Positions 19,013 through 29,163 of a DNA stretch of 64,000 nt are shown here, piece after piece. A program made the position numbers and the translations under genes. The stretch is from Melastoma dodecandrum (lineage: Eukaryota; Streptophyta; Magnoliopsida; Myrtales; Melastomataceae). A model generated the notes under the pieces. That model had not been told where the DNA came from and made no database searches. It saw nothing but the letters and a program-made list of their open reading frames with translations. The stretch spans positions 1,426,001-1,490,000 of the forward strand of contig JARUPY010000398.1 of assembly GCA_029817715.1 (NCBI GenBank). Reading direction: 5' to 3'. Positions within the stretch are counted from its first letter, which is position 1. Each line of letters opens with the position of its first letter.

Positions 19013-20029
19013 CTAGTAGTGCTCCTCGAAGCGCTTGGCCAATTCGTCGATGTTCTCCGGCGGCCAGCCCGAGACTTCCATGCCGAGGTGCAGACCCATC
19101 TGGGCGAGCACTTCCTTGATCTCGTTGAGCGACTTGCGGCCGAAGTTCGGGGTCCGCAGCATCTCGGCTTCGGTCTTCTGCACGAGATCGCCGATATAGA
19201 CGATGTTGTCGTTCTTCAGGCAGTTCGCCGAACGCACCGAAAGCTCGAGCTCGTCGACCTTCTTGAGCAGCGCCGGGTTGAACGCGAGTTCGGGGATCGA
19301 CGGGGCGACCTCTTCGCGGCGCGGCTCCTCGAAATTCACGAACACATTGAGCTGGTCCTGGAGGATGCGAGCGGAATAGGCCACCGCGTCCTCCGGCGTG
19401 ATCGAGCCGTCGGTCTCGATCTCCATCGTCAGCTTGTCGTAGTCGAGGATCTGGCCCTCGCGCGTGTTCTCGACACGGTAGGAGACCTTGCGGACCGGCG
19501 AGTAGAGGCTGTCGACGGGAATGAGGCCGATCGGCGAATCCTCGTGCCGATTGCGGTCGGCGGGAACGTAGCCCTTGCCGGTCGCGACCGTGAATTCCAT
19601 GCGGATCTCGGCGCCCTCGTCGAGGGTGCAAATGACGAGGTTCGGGTTGAGGATCGTAACATCGTTGATCGTGCCGATGTCGCCGGCGGTCACCTTGCCC
19701 GGACCGGTCTTCTTCAGAACCATCCGCTTCGGGCCGTCGCCCTGCATCTTGACCGCGATGTCCTTGATGTTGAGGACGATGTCGGTCACGTCCTCGCGCA
19801 CGCCGGGGATCGACGAGAATTCATGCAGCACGCCGTCGATGTGGACGGACGTGATCGCCGCGCCCTGAAGCGAGGACAAGAGGATCCGCCGCAGCGAATT
19901 GCCGAGCGTCTGGCCGAAGCCGCGCTCGAGCGGCTCGGCGACGACGGTCGCGAGGCGCTTGGCGTCGTCGCCGTAGGCGACCTCGAGCTTGTTCGGCTTG
20001 ATGAGTTCCTGCCAGTTCTTCTGGATCAC
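19013..20029 (-). CDS. rpoA: RNA polymerase alpha subunit
   Basis: Alpha subunit, scaffold for RNA polymerase assembly and contact point for UP elements and activators. 338 residues from the GTG at 20029, which has AGGTG about seven bases upstream and gives the normal alphaproteobacterial N-terminus [17 protein letters not shown]; a GTG at 20038 is too close to that Shine-Dalgarno. The N-terminal dimerisation domain has [20 protein letters not shown]. The C-terminal domain has [16 protein letters not shown] and [17 protein letters not shown]. Confidence 0.98.
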   Translation of the reverse strand: MIQKNWQELIKPNKLEVAYGDDAKRLATVVAEPLERGFGQTLGNSLRRILLSSLQGAAITSVHIDGVLHEFSSIPGVREDVTDIVLNIKDIAVKMQGDGPKRMVLKKTGPGKVTAGDIGTINDVTILNPNLVICTLDEGAEIRMEFTVATGKGYVPADRNRHEDSPIGLIPVDSLYSPVRKVSYRVENTREGQILDYDKLTMEIETDGSITPEDAVAYSARILQDQLNVFVNFEEPRREEVAPSIPELAFNPALLKKVDELELSVRSANCLKNDNIVYIGDLVQKTEAEMLRTPNFGRKSLNEIKEVLAQMGLHLGMEVSGWPPENIDELAKRFEEHY

Positions 20030-20104
20030 GGGTTGCACCTTTCTGATGCGGACGGACAGCCGGATCGCGGCCCGTCGGAGTGGTCTTGTTGTTGGCCGGC
20101 GCGA

Positions 20105-20494
20105 TTAGACGCGGCGGCGCTTACGCGGACGGCAGCCGTTGTGGGGGATCGGCGTCACGTCGCGGATCGAGGTCACGTTGAAGCCCGCGGCCTGCAGCGC
20201 GCGGAGCGCCGATTCGCGGCCCGAGCCGGGGCCGGAAACCTCGACCTCGAGCGTGCGCAGGCCGTGCTCGCCGGCCTTGCGGACCGCGTCTTCGGCAGCG
20301 ACCTGCGCGGCGAACGGGGTCGACTTGCGCGAGCCCTTGAAGCCCATCGTGCCGGCGGACGACCACGAGATCGCATTGCCCTGCGCATCGGTGATCGTGA
20401 TCATGGTGTTGTTGAACGTCGAGGAGACGTGGGCGACGCCCGACACGATGTTCTTGCGTTCGCGGCGACGAACGCGGGTTGCTTCCTTGGCCAT
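20105..20494 (-). CDS. rpsK: 30S ribosomal protein S11
   Basis: uS11, 129 residues, platform of the small subunit near the E site. Recognised by [34 protein letters not shown] and the C-terminal [16 protein letters not shown]. The frame is open upstream, but the ATG at 20494 gives the standard N-terminus [15 protein letters not shown]. Between rpsM and rpoA in the alpha operon. Confidence 0.98.
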   Translation of the reverse strand: MAKEATRVRRRERKNIVSGVAHVSSTFNNTMITITDAQGNAISWSSAGTMGFKGSRKSTPFAAQVAAEDAVRKAGEHGLRTLEVEVSGPGSGRESALRALQAAGFNVTSIRDVTPIPHNGCRPRKRRRV

Positions 20495-20552
20495 AGATCC
20501 GTCTGTCCTTCTGACGCGCCCGTGATGCCAGGCGCTCGGGTTATGTTTCGAC

Positions 20553-20631
20553 GTCATGGCCGGGCTTGCCCGGCCATCTGCGGAAGGAGATCCGCGGATC
20601 ATGTCCGCGGATGCCCAAGCCTACGGCTTGG
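20553..20631. repeat. triple-hairpin palindromic element between rpsM and rpsK
   Basis: Three adjacent inverted repeats: ATGGCCGGGC / GCCCGGCCAT (20556-20577, ten-pair stem), ATCCGCGGA / TCCGCGGAT (20590-20612) and CCAAGCC / GGCTTGG (20615-20631). The first is the widespread Rhizobiales palindrome type. The element ends one base before the rpsM stop codon, inside the alpha operon. Confidence 0.8.
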
Positions 20632-21000
20632 TCACTTCTTCTTCCCCGCGATCGGCTTGGCCTTGCCCTTGCGGGTGCGCGCGTTGGTGTGCGTGCGCTG
20701 GCCGCGGACGGGAAGACCGCGACGATGGCGCAGCCCGCGATAGCAGGCCAGGTCCATCAGGCGCTTGATGCTCATCGCGGTCTGGCGGCGAAGATCGCCC
20801 TCGACCATGTAGTCGCGGTCGATCGTCTCGCGGATCTGCAGCACCTCGGCGTCCGTCAGCTCGGAGACACGGCGGGGCGCCGGAATCGAGACCTTCTCGC
20901 AGATCTCGGCCGCCTTGGTCGAACCGATGCCGTGGATGTAGGTCAGCGCGATCACGACGCGCTTGTTGGTCGGAATGTTGACGCCGGCGATACGGGCCAT
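20632..21000 (-). CDS. rpsM: 30S ribosomal protein S13
   Basis: uS13, 122 residues, head of the small subunit, forming bridges to the large subunit. Starts [19 protein letters not shown]; has [11 protein letters not shown] and the basic [20 protein letters not shown] near the C-terminus. A start five codons earlier is possible but non-standard. First gene of the alpha operon here; rpmJ is absent, as is usual in alphaproteobacteria. Confidence 0.98.
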   Translation of the reverse strand: MARIAGVNIPTNKRVVIALTYIHGIGSTKAAEICEKVSIPAPRRVSELTDAEVLQIRETIDRDYMVEGDLRRQTAMSIKRLMDLACYRGLRHRRGLPVRGQRTHTNARTRKGKAKPIAGKKK

Positions 21001-21101
21001 CTGGTCCTTCTCCATGGCGGCTCGATGCGAGCCAGAACGCCGCGTCCGGTGGAGCCCGGCCCTTGCGGCGCATGCGTGCGGGATGCACCCGCTGAAGCGA
21101 C

Positions 21102-21129
21102 AAAAGGCAGCCCTCCCATGAGGGCCGCC
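21102..21129 (-). terminator. rho-independent terminator between adk and rpsM
   Basis: On the minus strand GGCGGCCCTC pairs with GAGGGCTGCC (ten positions, one mismatch) around a four-base loop and is followed by TTTT. It lies about 95 bases after the adk stop and about 100 bases before rpsM. It should end the spc-adk transcript, so the alpha operon needs read-through or its own promoter within 21001-21101. Confidence 0.7.
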
Positions 21130-21221
21130 GTCGTCGAGCGCTCAGCGATGATGCGCGTGGCTAGAGCGTTTCGCCGCCCTCGTCAAGGGGCGATGCGACG
21201 TCGCTTGCTGGAGAGACGCGC

Positions 21222-21815
21222 TCAGGCGGCCTGGCGCGCCTTGAGGAAACTGTCGATCTCGGACGACACCTGGTCGATCGACGCCATGCCGTCGACCGCA
21301 TGCAGCGGCCCCTGCCCGGCGGAATAGGCCGAGACGGGTGCCGTCTGCTCGCGATAGACGGACAGACGATGGCGAAAGGCGTCGGGATTGTCGTCCGCGC
21401 GCACCGCCTCGCCGCGAGCCTGCGACTCAGCCACCCGGGTCTCCATCCGCTTCACGAGCTGGTTTTCGTCGACCTTGAGCTCGACAACGGCGTCGAGCTC
21501 GAGGTGGCGGTCGGCGAGGAGCTTGGTCAGCGCTTTCGCCTGAGCGACAGTGCGTGGAAACCCGTCCAGAATGAAGCCGCGCTTGGCATCGGCCTCCTCG
21601 ATCCGGTCGCCGATGAGCTGAATGACGATGTCGTCGGACACGAGCCGGCCGGCGTCCATAATCGCCTTGGCTTCGCGGCCGACGGGGGTCTGCGCCGTCA
21701 CCGCCGCACGGAGCATGTCGCCGGTCGAGAGCTGCGGTATGCCGAATGCCGACACGAGCCGCGAGGATTGCGTCCCTTTGCCGGCTCCAGGCGGTCCCAG
21801 CAGAATCAGCCTCAT
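21222..21815 (-). CDS. adk: adenylate kinase (short form)
   Basis: Converts AMP plus ATP to two ADP. 197 residues. P-loop [10 protein letters not shown] (7-16), the AMP-binding [24 protein letters not shown], and [11 protein letters not shown]. The length shows that the long LID domain insertion is missing, as in other alphaproteobacterial short forms. Its ATG overlaps the secY stop by four bases, so the two genes are translationally coupled. Confidence 0.97.
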   Translation of the reverse strand: MRLILLGPPGAGKGTQSSRLVSAFGIPQLSTGDMLRAAVTAQTPVGREAKAIMDAGRLVSDDIVIQLIGDRIEEADAKRGFILDGFPRTVAQAKALTKLLADRHLELDAVVELKVDENQLVKRMETRVAESQARGEAVRADDNPDAFRHRLSVYREQTAPVSAYSAGQGPLHAVDGMASIDQVSSEIDSFLKARQAA

Positions 21816-23152
21816 CGACGTCGCGCCCCCCGCAGCTTCTGTCTCTTGATCAGGCCCTCGTATTGATGGGCCTGCAGATGGCCGTGGATCTGCGCCACGG
21901 TATCCATGGTCACGCTGACGACGATCAGCAGCGACGTGCCACCAAAGTAGAACGGCAACGCAGCCCAAGAAATCAGTATTTCGGGGAGTAGACAGATGAC
22001 CGCGAGATAGGCAGCGCCGAGCACGGTGATCCGCATCAGGATCTTGTCGATGTACTGGCTCGTCCGCTCGCCCGGACGGATGCCGGGGATGAAGCCGCCG
22101 TGCTTCTTCAGGTTGTCCGCCGTCTCCTGCGGGTTGAAGACGATCGCCGTGTAGAAGAAGGCGAAGAAGACGATCAGCCCGATATAGGCCAGCATGTAGA
22201 GCGGCCGGCCGTGGCCGAGGTAGGTCGTGATAAGGCCGAGAATGCCGTTCGTCGCCCCGCCCTTCTGCGAGAAGTTCGCGATCGTGGTCGGCAGCAGCAG
22301 CAGCGAAGAGGCGAAGATCGGCGGGATGACGCCGGACGTGTTGAGCTTCAAAGGCAAGAACGACGTCTGCCCTTCGTAGACACGGTTGCCCTGCTGCCGC
22401 TTCGGATAGGTGATGAGGACGCGCCGCTGCGCGCGCTCCATGAAGACGATGAAAGCAATGACCGCGAAGGACATCACGGCGACGATCAGAATCACGCCCT
22501 TCGAGAGCGAGCCCTGACGGCCGAGTTCGAGCGTATGGACGATCGCGGCCGGAAACGCCGCAATGATGCCGGCGAAGATGATGAGCGAGGAACCGTTGCC
22601 GATCCCGCGCGAGGTGATCTGTTCGCCGAGCCACATCAGGAACATCGTGCCGCCGGTCAGCGTCAAAACGGTCGAGATACGGAAGAACCAGCCCGGATCG
22701 GACACGACGTCGTGCTGGCCTTCGAGACCGACGGCGATGCCGTAGGCCTGGAACATGGCGAGGCAAACGGTGAGGTAGCGCGTGTACTGATTGATGATCT
22801 TGCGCCCGGCCTCGCCCTCTTTCTTGAGGGTCTCCAGCGACGGCACCACGGAGGTGAGCAGCTGGATGATGATCGAGGCCGAGATGTAAGGCATGATGTT
22901 CAGCGCGAAGATCGCCATGCGCTGAACGGCGCCGCCCGAGAACATGTTGAAGAGCTCGAGGACGCCCTGCTTGTGGCTCGTGAAATTCGCCTGGAAGGCG
23001 GCCGGGTCGATCCCCGGCATCGGAATGTAGGTCCCCAGGCGGTAGATGATCAAAGCGCCGAGAGTGAACCAGATCCGCTTCTTCAGCTCATCGGCCTTGG
23101 CAAAGGCGCTCCAGTTCACATTTGCCGCGAGCTGTTCTGCCGCCGATGCCAT
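21812..23152 (-). CDS. secY: preprotein translocase subunit SecY
   Basis: Channel subunit of the Sec translocon, an inner-membrane protein with ten membrane spans. 446 residues, normal length. Family sequences include [40 protein letters not shown] (plug/TM2 region), [20 protein letters not shown] and [19 protein letters not shown]. Last gene but one of the spc operon; overlaps adk. Confidence 0.98.
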   Translation of the reverse strand: MASAAEQLAANVNWSAFAKADELKKRIWFTLGALIIYRLGTYIPMPGIDPAAFQANFTSHKQGVLELFNMFSGGAVQRMAIFALNIMPYISASIIIQLLTSVVPSLETLKKEGEAGRKIINQYTRYLTVCLAMFQAYGIAVGLEGQHDVVSDPGWFFRISTVLTLTGGTMFLMWLGEQITSRGIGNGSSLIIFAGIIAAFPAAIVHTLELGRQGSLSKGVILIVAVMSFAVIAFIVFMERAQRRVLITYPKRQQGNRVYEGQTSFLPLKLNTSGVIPPIFASSLLLLPTTIANFSQKGGATNGILGLITTYLGHGRPLYMLAYIGLIVFFAFFYTAIVFNPQETADNLKKHGGFIPGIRPGERTSQYIDKILMRITVLGAAYLAVICLLPEILISWAALPFYFGGTSLLIVVSVTMDTVAQIHGHLQAHQYEGLIKRQKLRGARRR

Positions 23153-23225
23153 GGGATGCTCCTGAACCTCGCCGTCATATACGCATGGTGACGGCCCGCG
23201 CCTATCCCCGCGATGTGGCAGGGTT

Positions 23226-23354
23226 CTTCTCCCGCTTGCGGGAGAAGGTGGCCCTCGCGCAGCGAGGGTCGGATGAGCGGACGCGCCGCAGACGGGGCAA
23301 ACCCTCTTCCGTCACGGCTTCGCCGCGACACCTTCTCCCGCGAGCGGGAGAAGG
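23226..23354. repeat. palindromic element between rplO and secY
   Basis: Outer arms CTTCTCCCGCTTGCGGGAGA and CCTTCTCCCGCGAGCGGGAG are each self-complementary and complementary to one another, with GGATGAGCGGACGCG and CGTCACGGCTTCGCCGCGAC in between. A close copy lies before lspA at 62081-62223. It is a dispersed element within the spc operon. Confidence 0.82.
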
Positions 23355-23362
23355 CACGAGCG

Positions 23363-23845
23363 TCACTCCGCGGCGGCTTCCGCCTTCTCGACGAGCAGCT
23401 TGACGCTGCCGCCGGCCTTCTCGATCGCCGCGATCGCGGTCTTGGAGGCGGCCGCCACCTCGAACGTCAGCTTCGCGCTGAGCGCGCCGACACCGAGAAT
23501 CTTGACGCCGTCGCGGCGCTTCGAGCAGAGGCCCGAGGCCATCAGGCTGTCGATCGTGACGACGGCGCCCGATTCGAGCTTGCCGGCGTCGACCGCTTCC
23601 TGGATGCGCCCGACGTTGACCTCGTTGTAGTCGGTCGAGAACGGGTTCCAGAAGCCGCGCTTGGGCAGGCGCCGATGCAGCGGCATCTGGCCGCCCTCGA
23701 AGCCTTTGATGGCCACGCCGGTGCGGGCCTTCTGGCCCTTCACGCCACGGCCGCCGGTCTTGCCTTTGCCCGAGCCGATGCCGCGGCCGACGCGCATCCG
23801 GTCCTTGGACGAGCCGGGGTTGTCACGAATGTCATTGAGCTTCAT
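23363..23845 (-). CDS. rplO: 50S ribosomal protein L15
   Basis: uL15, 160 residues, an early assembly protein of the large subunit. Glycine-rich N-terminus [20 protein letters not shown] then [20 protein letters not shown], and the [17 protein letters not shown] segment. Between rpmD and secY. Confidence 0.98.
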   Translation of the reverse strand: MKLNDIRDNPGSSKDRMRVGRGIGSGKGKTGGRGVKGQKARTGVAIKGFEGGQMPLHRRLPKRGFWNPFSTDYNEVNVGRIQEAVDAGKLESGAVVTIDSLMASGLCSKRRDGVKILGVGALSAKLTFEVAAASKTAIAAIEKAGGSVKLLVEKAEAAAE

Positions 23846-23855
23846 GACGCCCTCC

Positions 23856-24053
23856 CTAGCTGACGACGTGAACGAGATGGGCGACCTTGGCGATCATGCC
23901 ACGGACCGCCGGCGTATCCTCGAGCGTCGAGCGACGTCCGATCTTGTTGAGCTTGAGGCCGATCAACGTCTGGCGCTGGTCGGCGGGGCGCCCGATCGGG
24001 CTGCCCGTCTGCTCGACGGTCACGGTCGAGCTCTTCTTCGCCTGCTTGGCCAT
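23856..24053 (-). CDS. rpmD: 50S ribosomal protein L30
   Basis: uL30, 65 residues. Core [39 protein letters not shown] and [11 protein letters not shown] are standard. Lies 10 bases before rplO in the spc operon. Confidence 0.97.
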   Translation of the reverse strand: MAKQAKKSSTVTVEQTGSPIGRPADQRQTLIGLKLNKIGRRSTLEDTPAVRGMIAKVAHLVHVVS

Positions 24054-24071
24054 GGGTCAGATCCTCCTGGC

Positions 24072-24659
24072 TTAAGCTTCGGCGACGGCTTCGGCGTCGC
24101 CACCCTGGCGGCGTGCCTGTAGCGTCGAGACCTTGAGACTGCGACGAGCGGCGACGGCGCGCGGGGAGTCCTCGCTCTTCAGCGCGTCGAAGGTCGCACG
24201 GATCATGTTGTAGGGATTTGACGACCCCTGCGACTTCGCGACGACGTCGTGCATGCCGAGCGTCTCGAAGATCGCGCGCATCGGGCCGCCGGCGATGATG
24301 CCGGTGCCGGCCGGCGCCGCGCGCAGGATGACGCGGCCGGCGCCGTGGCGCCCGTGCACGTCGTGATGGAGCGTCCGGCCCTCGCGCAACGGCACGCGGA
24401 TCAGGCCGCGCTTGGCCGATTCGGTCGCCTTGCGGATTGCCTCCGGCACCTCGCGGGCCTTGCCGTGGCCGAAGCCGACGCGACCCTTCTGGTCGCCCAC
24501 CACGACAAGCGCCGCGAAGCCGAAGCGACGGCCGCCCTTCACCACCTTGGCGACGCGGTTGATGTGGACCAGACGATCCGTGAACTCGCTGTCCGCCTGA
24601 TCGCGGCCCTGGCGGTCCCGATCGCGCCCGCGACCGCCGCCGTCTCTACCTTCTGCCAT
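24072..24659 (-). CDS. rpsE: 30S ribosomal protein S5
   Basis: uS5, 195 residues, decoding-fidelity protein. The core shows [40 protein letters not shown] and [14 protein letters not shown]. The first 25 residues are a Gly/Arg/Asp-rich extension common in this order. Separated from rplR by 172 bases containing a repeat element. Confidence 0.98.
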   Translation of the reverse strand: MAEGRDGGGRGRDRDRQGRDQADSEFTDRLVHINRVAKVVKGGRRFGFAALVVVGDQKGRVGFGHGKAREVPEAIRKATESAKRGLIRVPLREGRTLHHDVHGRHGAGRVILRAAPAGTGIIAGGPMRAIFETLGMHDVVAKSQGSSNPYNMIRATFDALKSEDSPRAVAARRSLKVSTLQARRQGGDAEAVAEA

Positions 24660-24724
24660 TCTCTTCTCTCGTCACTTGCGCAGGTGGGACGCGCCCTGCC
24701 CGCTCGCTTCGAATGTGCCCGCAC

Positions 24725-24829
24725 CGCCATTCCGGACGGAGCGGAGCGAGATCGGGAACCCGTGTGCGGTACCCGATCCGTAAAGAGCCCCGGTTCCGGG
24801 GCCTCGCTGCGCGAGCCCCGGAATGAGGG
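24725..24829. repeat. palindromic element between rplR and rpsE
   Basis: Outer arms CCATTCCGG (left) and CCCCGGAATGAG (right) enclose inner pairs such as GATCGGGAACCC / CGGTTCCGGGGC and CCTCGCTGCGCGAG. Related to the element at 18870-19010. Located inside the spc operon, between stop and start codons of neighbouring ribosomal genes. Confidence 0.78.
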
Positions 24830-24831
24830 AG

Positions 24832-25194
24832 CTAGAACGTCAGGCCGCCCTCGCGGGCGCCATCCGCAAGCGCCTTGACGCGCCCGTGGTACATGTAGCC
24901 GCCGCGGTCGAACACGACCTCGGTGACGCCGGCTTCCTTCGCGCGCTCGGCAATCAGCTTGCCGACGGCGCTGGCCGCCTCGATGTTGGCGCCGGTCTTC
25001 AGCGCGTCGCGCTGCGTCTTCTCGAGAGAAGACGCCGAGGCGAGCGTGCGGCCCGCCGCATCGTCGATGATCTGGCAATAGATCTGCTTCGACGAGCGGA
25101 AGACCGACAGACGCGGCTTGCCGTAGGCACGTGCGCGCAGTGCCTTGCGGACCCGCGCCGTGCGCCGCGCGGTAGCGGAATTGTCCTTGGCCAT
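24832..25194 (-). CDS. rplR: 50S ribosomal protein L18
   Basis: uL18, 120 residues, binds 5S rRNA. Sequence [20 protein letters not shown] and the C-terminal [20 protein letters not shown] are diagnostic. ATG at 25194 chosen; the open frame upstream overlaps rplF and is not used. Confidence 0.98.
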   Translation of the reverse strand: MAKDNSATARRTARVRKALRARAYGKPRLSVFRSSKQIYCQIIDDAAGRTLASASSLEKTQRDALKTGANIEAASAVGKLIAERAKEAGVTEVVFDRGGYMYHGRVKALADGAREGGLTF

Positions 25195-25199
25195 GGTGC

Positions 25200-25733
25200 C
25201 TACTTCTTCTTGCCTTCCTTGCGGAAGATGAACTCGTCCGAATATTTCACGCCCTTGCCCTTGTAGGGCTCCGGCGGTCGCAATGCGCGAATCTCGGAGG
25301 CGACCTGGCCGACGTGGCGCTTGTCGATGCCCGAGATCTGGATCTCGACGGGCCGCGGCGTCGCGATCGTGATCCCCTCGGGGATCGCGAACGGGATGTC
25401 GTGGCTGTAGCCGAGCGACAGCTGCAGCACCTTGCCCTGAACGGCGGCCTTGTAGCCGACGCCATTGATCTCGAGCTTCTTGGTGAAGCCGGCGGTGACG
25501 CCGAGTACGAGGTTGTTCACCTGCGCGCGCGACATGCCCCACATGGCCTGGGCGCGCTTGGTCTCGCCGCGCGGCGCGACGGTGATCTCGTCGTTCGCGA
25601 ACGCGACGCTCACTTCGTCCGGGACGGTGAAGGCGAGTTCGCCCTTGGCGCCCTTGATCGAGACCTTCTGGCCTTCGATCTTGGCGGTGACCCCCTTCGG
25701 GATCGCGACGGGTTTCTTTCCGACGCGTGACAT
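25200..25733 (-). CDS. rplF: 50S ribosomal protein L6
   Basis: uL6, 177 residues, near the factor-binding site of the large subunit. Starts [15 protein letters not shown]; has [19 protein letters not shown], the duplicated fold, and the C-terminal [16 protein letters not shown]. Five bases before rplR. Confidence 0.98.
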   Translation of the reverse strand: MSRVGKKPVAIPKGVTAKIEGQKVSIKGAKGELAFTVPDEVSVAFANDEITVAPRGETKRAQAMWGMSRAQVNNLVLGVTAGFTKKLEINGVGYKAAVQGKVLQLSLGYSHDIPFAIPEGITIATPRPVEIQISGIDKRHVGQVASEIRALRPPEPYKGKGVKYSDEFIFRKEGKKK

Positions 25734-25757
25734 GATGATGTTCCTTTCAGCGCCGGG

Positions 25758-26150
25758 TTAGAAGACCTTGCAGAGCACTTCGCCGCCGACGTTCGCCTCG
25801 CGCGCGGCGTGATCGGCCATGACGCCCTTCGGGGTCGAAATGATCGTAATGCCGAGGCCATTGGCGACGCGCGGCATCGCATCGACCGCCGCATAGACGC
25901 GGCGACCGGGCTTCGAAACCCGGGCGATCTCGCGGATCACCGGATTGCCGTCGTAGTACTTCAGCTCGATCTCGAACTCGGTCCGGCCGTTGCCGTACTC
26001 GGTTGTCGAATAGCCGCGGATATAGCCCTCCTCCTGCAGCACGTCGAGGACGTGCGCGCGCAGCTTCGAGCCCGGCGTCTGGACCTTCGACTTGCGACGC
26101 ATGCCGGCATTGCGGATGCGGGTGAGCATATCGCCCAACGGATCGTTCAT
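25758..26150 (-). CDS. rpsH: 30S ribosomal protein S8
   Basis: uS8, 130 residues, binds the central domain of 16S rRNA and in other bacteria autoregulates the spc operon. Starts [19 protein letters not shown]-terminal [20 protein letters not shown] is the family signature. Between rpsN and rplF. Confidence 0.98.
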   Translation of the reverse strand: MNDPLGDMLTRIRNAGMRRKSKVQTPGSKLRAHVLDVLQEEGYIRGYSTTEYGNGRTEFEIELKYYDGNPVIREIARVSKPGRRVYAAVDAMPRVANGLGITIISTPKGVMADHAAREANVGGEVLCKVF

Positions 26151-26163
26151 CGCATGCCCTCCC

Positions 26164-26469
26164 TTACCAGCTCGACTTCACGAGACCGGGGATCAGGCCC
26201 TTCGAGCCCAGCTCCCGGAGCGCGATGCGCGACATCTTCATCTTCCGCGTGAAGGCGCGCGGGCGACCCGACACCTCACAACGGTTGCGGATGCGCTCCG
26301 GCGCCGAATTGCGCGGCAGTTCGGCGAGCTTGAGGCGCGCCTCGAAGCGCTCCTCCATCGCCAGGCTCTCGTTGTTGGCGATGTCCTTCAGCCGCTTGCG
26401 GCGGCCGGCGTACTGCTTCACCAGCTTGATACGTCTCTTGTTGTTCTCAATCGCGCTTTTCTTCGCCAT
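26164..26469 (-). CDS. rpsN: 30S ribosomal protein S14
   Basis: uS14, 101 residues, the long zinc-free form (no paired CxxC). Family sequence [20 protein letters not shown] then [21 protein letters not shown]. 13 bases before rpsH. Confidence 0.97.
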   Translation of the reverse strand: MAKKSAIENNKRRIKLVKQYAGRRKRLKDIANNESLAMEERFEARLKLAELPRNSAPERIRNRCEVSGRPRAFTRKMKMSRIALRELGSKGLIPGLVKSSW

Positions 26470-26525
26470 CGATCGATTGTCCTATCGGTTACCGCGTTTG
26501 AGCTCGCCTGCCGAAACAGACGCGC

Positions 26526-27248
26526 TCACTGCCGGAACGGGAAGTTGAAGGCGCGCAGAAGGGCGCGCGCCTCGTTGTCGGTCTTGGCCGTGGTGCACAC
26601 GATGATGTCCATGCCAAGGATGGAGTCGACCTTGTCGTAGTTGATCTCCGGGAACACGATGTGCTCCTTGATGCCCATGGCGTAGTTGCCGCGGCCATCG
26701 AAGCTCTTCGGGTTCAGACCGCGGAAGTCGCGGATGCGCGGCAACGCTATCGTCACCAGGCGGTCCAAGAACTCGTACATGCGGACCTTGCGCAAGGTGA
26801 CCTTGCAGCCGATCGGCATGTTTTCGCGCACCTTGAACGTCGAGATGGCGTTGCGGGCCCGCGTGATGACGGGCTTCTGGCCCGCGATCAGCGCGAGATC
26901 GGCGGCGGCCAGCGTCACCTTCTTGGTGTCGTTGACGGCATCGCCGACGCCCATGTTGAGCACGATCTTGTCGATCGTCGGAACCTCGAGGGGGTTCTTG
27001 TAGCCGAACTCCTCGATCAGCTGCTTGCGCACCACGTCCTCGTAGTGCTTGCGCAGGCGCGGGGTATAGTCCGCCGGCACCGACAGGCTCTCGGCGGACG
27101 CCGTCGCGTAGGTCGGCTGGCCGCGTCCCACCTTCTCGGTCGGGACCGACTTCGAATCCTTCTTCACGTCTTTGGGCGCAGCACCCTTGCCGCCCTTGGC
27201 CGCGCCCCCCTTGGCGGGAGCGCCCTTGCCGCCCTTGGGGTCAGCCAT
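26526..27248 (-). CDS. rplE: 50S ribosomal protein L5 with N-terminal extension
   Basis: uL5, contacts 5S rRNA and the P-site tRNA. The conserved body begins near [20 protein letters not shown] and includes [22 protein letters not shown] and [20 protein letters not shown]. The protein is 240 residues against the usual 180-187, because of about 53 extra N-terminal residues rich in Lys, Gly, Ala and Pro. The ATG at 27248 overlaps the rplX stop by eight bases and has GGAG nine bases upstream. The only alternative near the normal start is a GTG before PADYTPRL with no Shine-Dalgarno, so the extended form is preferred. Confidence 0.95.
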   Translation of the reverse strand: MADPKGGKGAPAKGGAAKGGKGAAPKDVKKDSKSVPTEKVGRGQPTYATASAESLSVPADYTPRLRKHYEDVVRKQLIEEFGYKNPLEVPTIDKIVLNMGVGDAVNDTKKVTLAAADLALIAGQKPVITRARNAISTFKVRENMPIGCKVTLRKVRMYEFLDRLVTIALPRIRDFRGLNPKSFDGRGNYAMGIKEHIVFPEINYDKVDSILGMDIIVCTTAKTDNEARALLRAFNFPFRQ

Positions 27249-27555
27249 CGATCAGATCTCCGGAAAGCTTGGCGAAGCGGACCTTGCGGCCCTCGTGCAT
27301 CTTGAAGCCGACGCGCGAGGCCTTGCCGTCGCGCGGGTCGGCGATCGCCAGGTTGCTGAGGTGGATCGGCGCCTCCTTCGAGACGATGCCGGCCTCCTGC
27401 GTCTGCGTCTGGCGCTGGTGGCGCTTGACGACGTTGACGCCGCGCACGACCGCCCGCTCTTCGCTCGGGATCACGCGCAGCACTTCGCCCGAACGGCCCT
27501 TGTCGCGGCCGGTGAGCACGACGACGTTGTCGCCCTTCTTGATCTTGGCCGCCAT
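27241..27555 (-). CDS. rplX: 50S ribosomal protein L24
   Basis: uL24, 104 residues, assembly initiator of the large subunit. KOW motif [20 protein letters not shown] at the N-terminus, then [22 protein letters not shown] at 27555 overlaps the rplN stop by one base; the stop overlaps the rplE start. Confidence 0.98.
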   Translation of the reverse strand: MAAKIKKGDNVVVLTGRDKGRSGEVLRVIPSEERAVVRGVNVVKRHQRQTQTQEAGIVSKEAPIHLSNLAIADPRDGKASRVGFKMHEGRKVRFAKLSGDLIDG

Positions 27556-27923
27556 CACAGCACCTCCGGGGCGAGCGAGATGATCTTCATGTGGTTGCGG
27601 GCGCGCAATTCGCGCGGCACCGGCCCGAAGATGCGGGTCCCCACCGGCTCGGACTGATTGTTGATCAGCACCGCGGCGTTCGAGTCGAAGCGGATCACCG
27701 TGCCGTCGACGCGCTTGATGTCCTTGGCGGTGCGCACGACGACCGCCTTCATGACGTCGCCCTTCTTCACGCGACCGCGCGGGATGGCTTCCTTGACCGA
27801 GACGACGATGATGTCGCCGACGGCGGCGTAGCGGCGCTTCGAGCCGCCCAAAACCTTGATGCACATCACGCGCCGCGCGCCGGAATTGTCGGCGACGTCG
27901 AGATTGGTCTGCACCTGTATCAT
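27555..27923 (-). CDS. rplN: 50S ribosomal protein L14
   Basis: uL14, 122 residues, at the subunit interface. [20 protein letters not shown] start, [20 protein letters not shown] and [20 protein letters not shown]. The ATG at 27923 gives the standard length; a TTG two codons upstream is not needed. First gene of the spc block, about 100 bases after rpsQ. Confidence 0.98.
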   Translation of the reverse strand: MIQVQTNLDVADNSGARRVMCIKVLGGSKRRYAAVGDIIVVSVKEAIPRGRVKKGDVMKAVVVRTAKDIKRVDGTVIRFDSNAAVLINNQSEPVGTRIFGPVPRELRARNHMKIISLAPEVL

Positions 27924-28020
27924 GGCCAAAGGCCCTTTCTGTCAGATCGGTTTCCGACCCCTCGCGGGTCCGGACTACGCCTGGTGGGGTGTTGCTCCCC
28001 CGGCTAAATCTTCGTCGCGA

Positions 28021-28281
28021 TCAGGCCTGCGCCTGACCGGGCTGGCCGCCCACGTGGCCGACCACCGCCCAGCGCTTCAGGCGCGAGATCGGACGCGTCT
28101 CCTCGATCGAGACGACGTCGCCGACCTTGTAGGCCTTCGCCTCGTCGTGCGCGTGATAGTTCTTCGTGCGCCGCACCGTCTTCTTCAGAAGCGGATGGGT
28201 GAATCGGCGCTCGACCTTCACGACGACGGTCTTCTCCTGTTTGTCGGAGACGACCACGCCCTGGAGAATTCTCTTCGGCAT
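28021..28281 (-). CDS. rpsQ: 30S ribosomal protein S17
   Basis: uS17, 86 residues, 5' domain of 16S r[23 protein letters not shown] and the family [15 protein letters not shown] with [19 protein letters not shown]. Last gene of the S10 block. Confidence 0.98.
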   Translation of the reverse strand: MPKRILQGVVVSDKQEKTVVVKVERRFTHPLLKKTVRRTKNYHAHDEAKAYKVGDVVSIEETRPISRLKRWAVVGHVGGQPGQAQA

Positions 28282-28291
28282 CTCTCTCGTC

Positions 28292-28501
28292 CTACTTCTT
28301 GCCGGCGCGCTTTTGGGCGGCGAGCGTCTTGACGCGAGCGATGTCGCGGCGCACGACGCGCACCCGCGAGGTGTTCTCGAGCTGACCGGTGGCCCGCTGG
28401 AAGCGCAAGTTGAACTGCTCCTTCTTGAGGTTCAACACCTCCTGATCGAGCTGGTCCTCGGTCATGACCTTGAGGTCGGACAGGCGATCCTTCGATTTCA
28501 T
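28292..28501 (-). CDS. rpmC: 50S ribosomal protein L29
   Basis: uL29, 69 residues, two-helix protein at the exit tunnel where SRP and trigger factor dock. Contains [20 protein letters not shown] and [17 protein letters not shown] at 28501 has GGGAGG five bases upstream, better than the GTG at 28504. 10 bases before rpsQ. Confidence 0.97.
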   Translation of the reverse strand: MKSKDRLSDLKVMTEDQLDQEVLNLKKEQFNLRFQRATGQLENTSRVRVVRRDIARVKTLAAQKRAGKK

Positions 28502-28511
28502 CACGACCTCC

Positions 28512-28925
28512 CTATTCTGCGATGCGTTCGATGAAGCGCGTCTTGATCGGCAGCTTGGCGGCCGCCAACGTCAGCGCCTCGCGGGCGATCTCGGTCGACA
28601 CGCCGTCGAGCTCGAACATGATACGACCCGGCGCGATGCGGCAGCACCAATATTCGTTGGCGCCCTTGCCTTTGCCCATGCGCACTTCGATCGGCTTCTT
28701 CGACACCGGCACGTCGGGGAACACGCGGATCCAGACGCGGCCGGCGCGCTTCATATGGCGGGTCAGCGCGCGGCGGGCGGCCTCGATCTGACGGGCGGTG
28801 ACGCGATCCGGCTCCATCGCCTTCAGGCCGAATTGACCGAAATTGAGCTCGAAGCCGCCCTTCGAGGCGCCGCGGATGCGGCCCTTGAAGGCTTTCCTGA
28901 ACTTGGTTTTCTTGGGTTGCAGCAT
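28512..28925 (-). CDS. rplP: 50S ribosomal protein L16
   Basis: uL16, 137 residues, near the peptidyl-transferase centre and needed for A-site tRNA binding. [59 protein letters not shown]. Seven bases before rpmC's preferred start region. Confidence 0.98.
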   Translation of the reverse strand: MLQPKKTKFRKAFKGRIRGASKGGFELNFGQFGLKAMEPDRVTARQIEAARRALTRHMKRAGRVWIRVFPDVPVSKKPIEVRMGKGKGANEYWCCRIAPGRIMFELDGVSTEIAREALTLAAAKLPIKTRFIERIAE

Positions 28926-28956
28926 GATGTGCTCGTGTCTCTAGCGGTGCGGGCGA

Positions 28957-29130
28957 TCAGGCCGCGTCGCGATCGCGGTCGCGATCCCGGCGCTGGCGGC
29001 GCTCGCCACCGGAATGATCCTGCTCGGACAGCTTGCGGTCCTGGGCCATCGGATCGTGCTCGAGGATCTCGCCCTTGAACACCCAGACCTTGATGCCGCA
29101 GGTGCCATAGGCGGTGTGCGCGGTCGCGAC

Positions 29131-29163
<33 letters not shown>

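Noticed and set aside
23153..23362. Short plus-strand genes between secY and rplO
   Set aside because: The frames lie within the palindromic repeat and its flanks, with no start signal or family.
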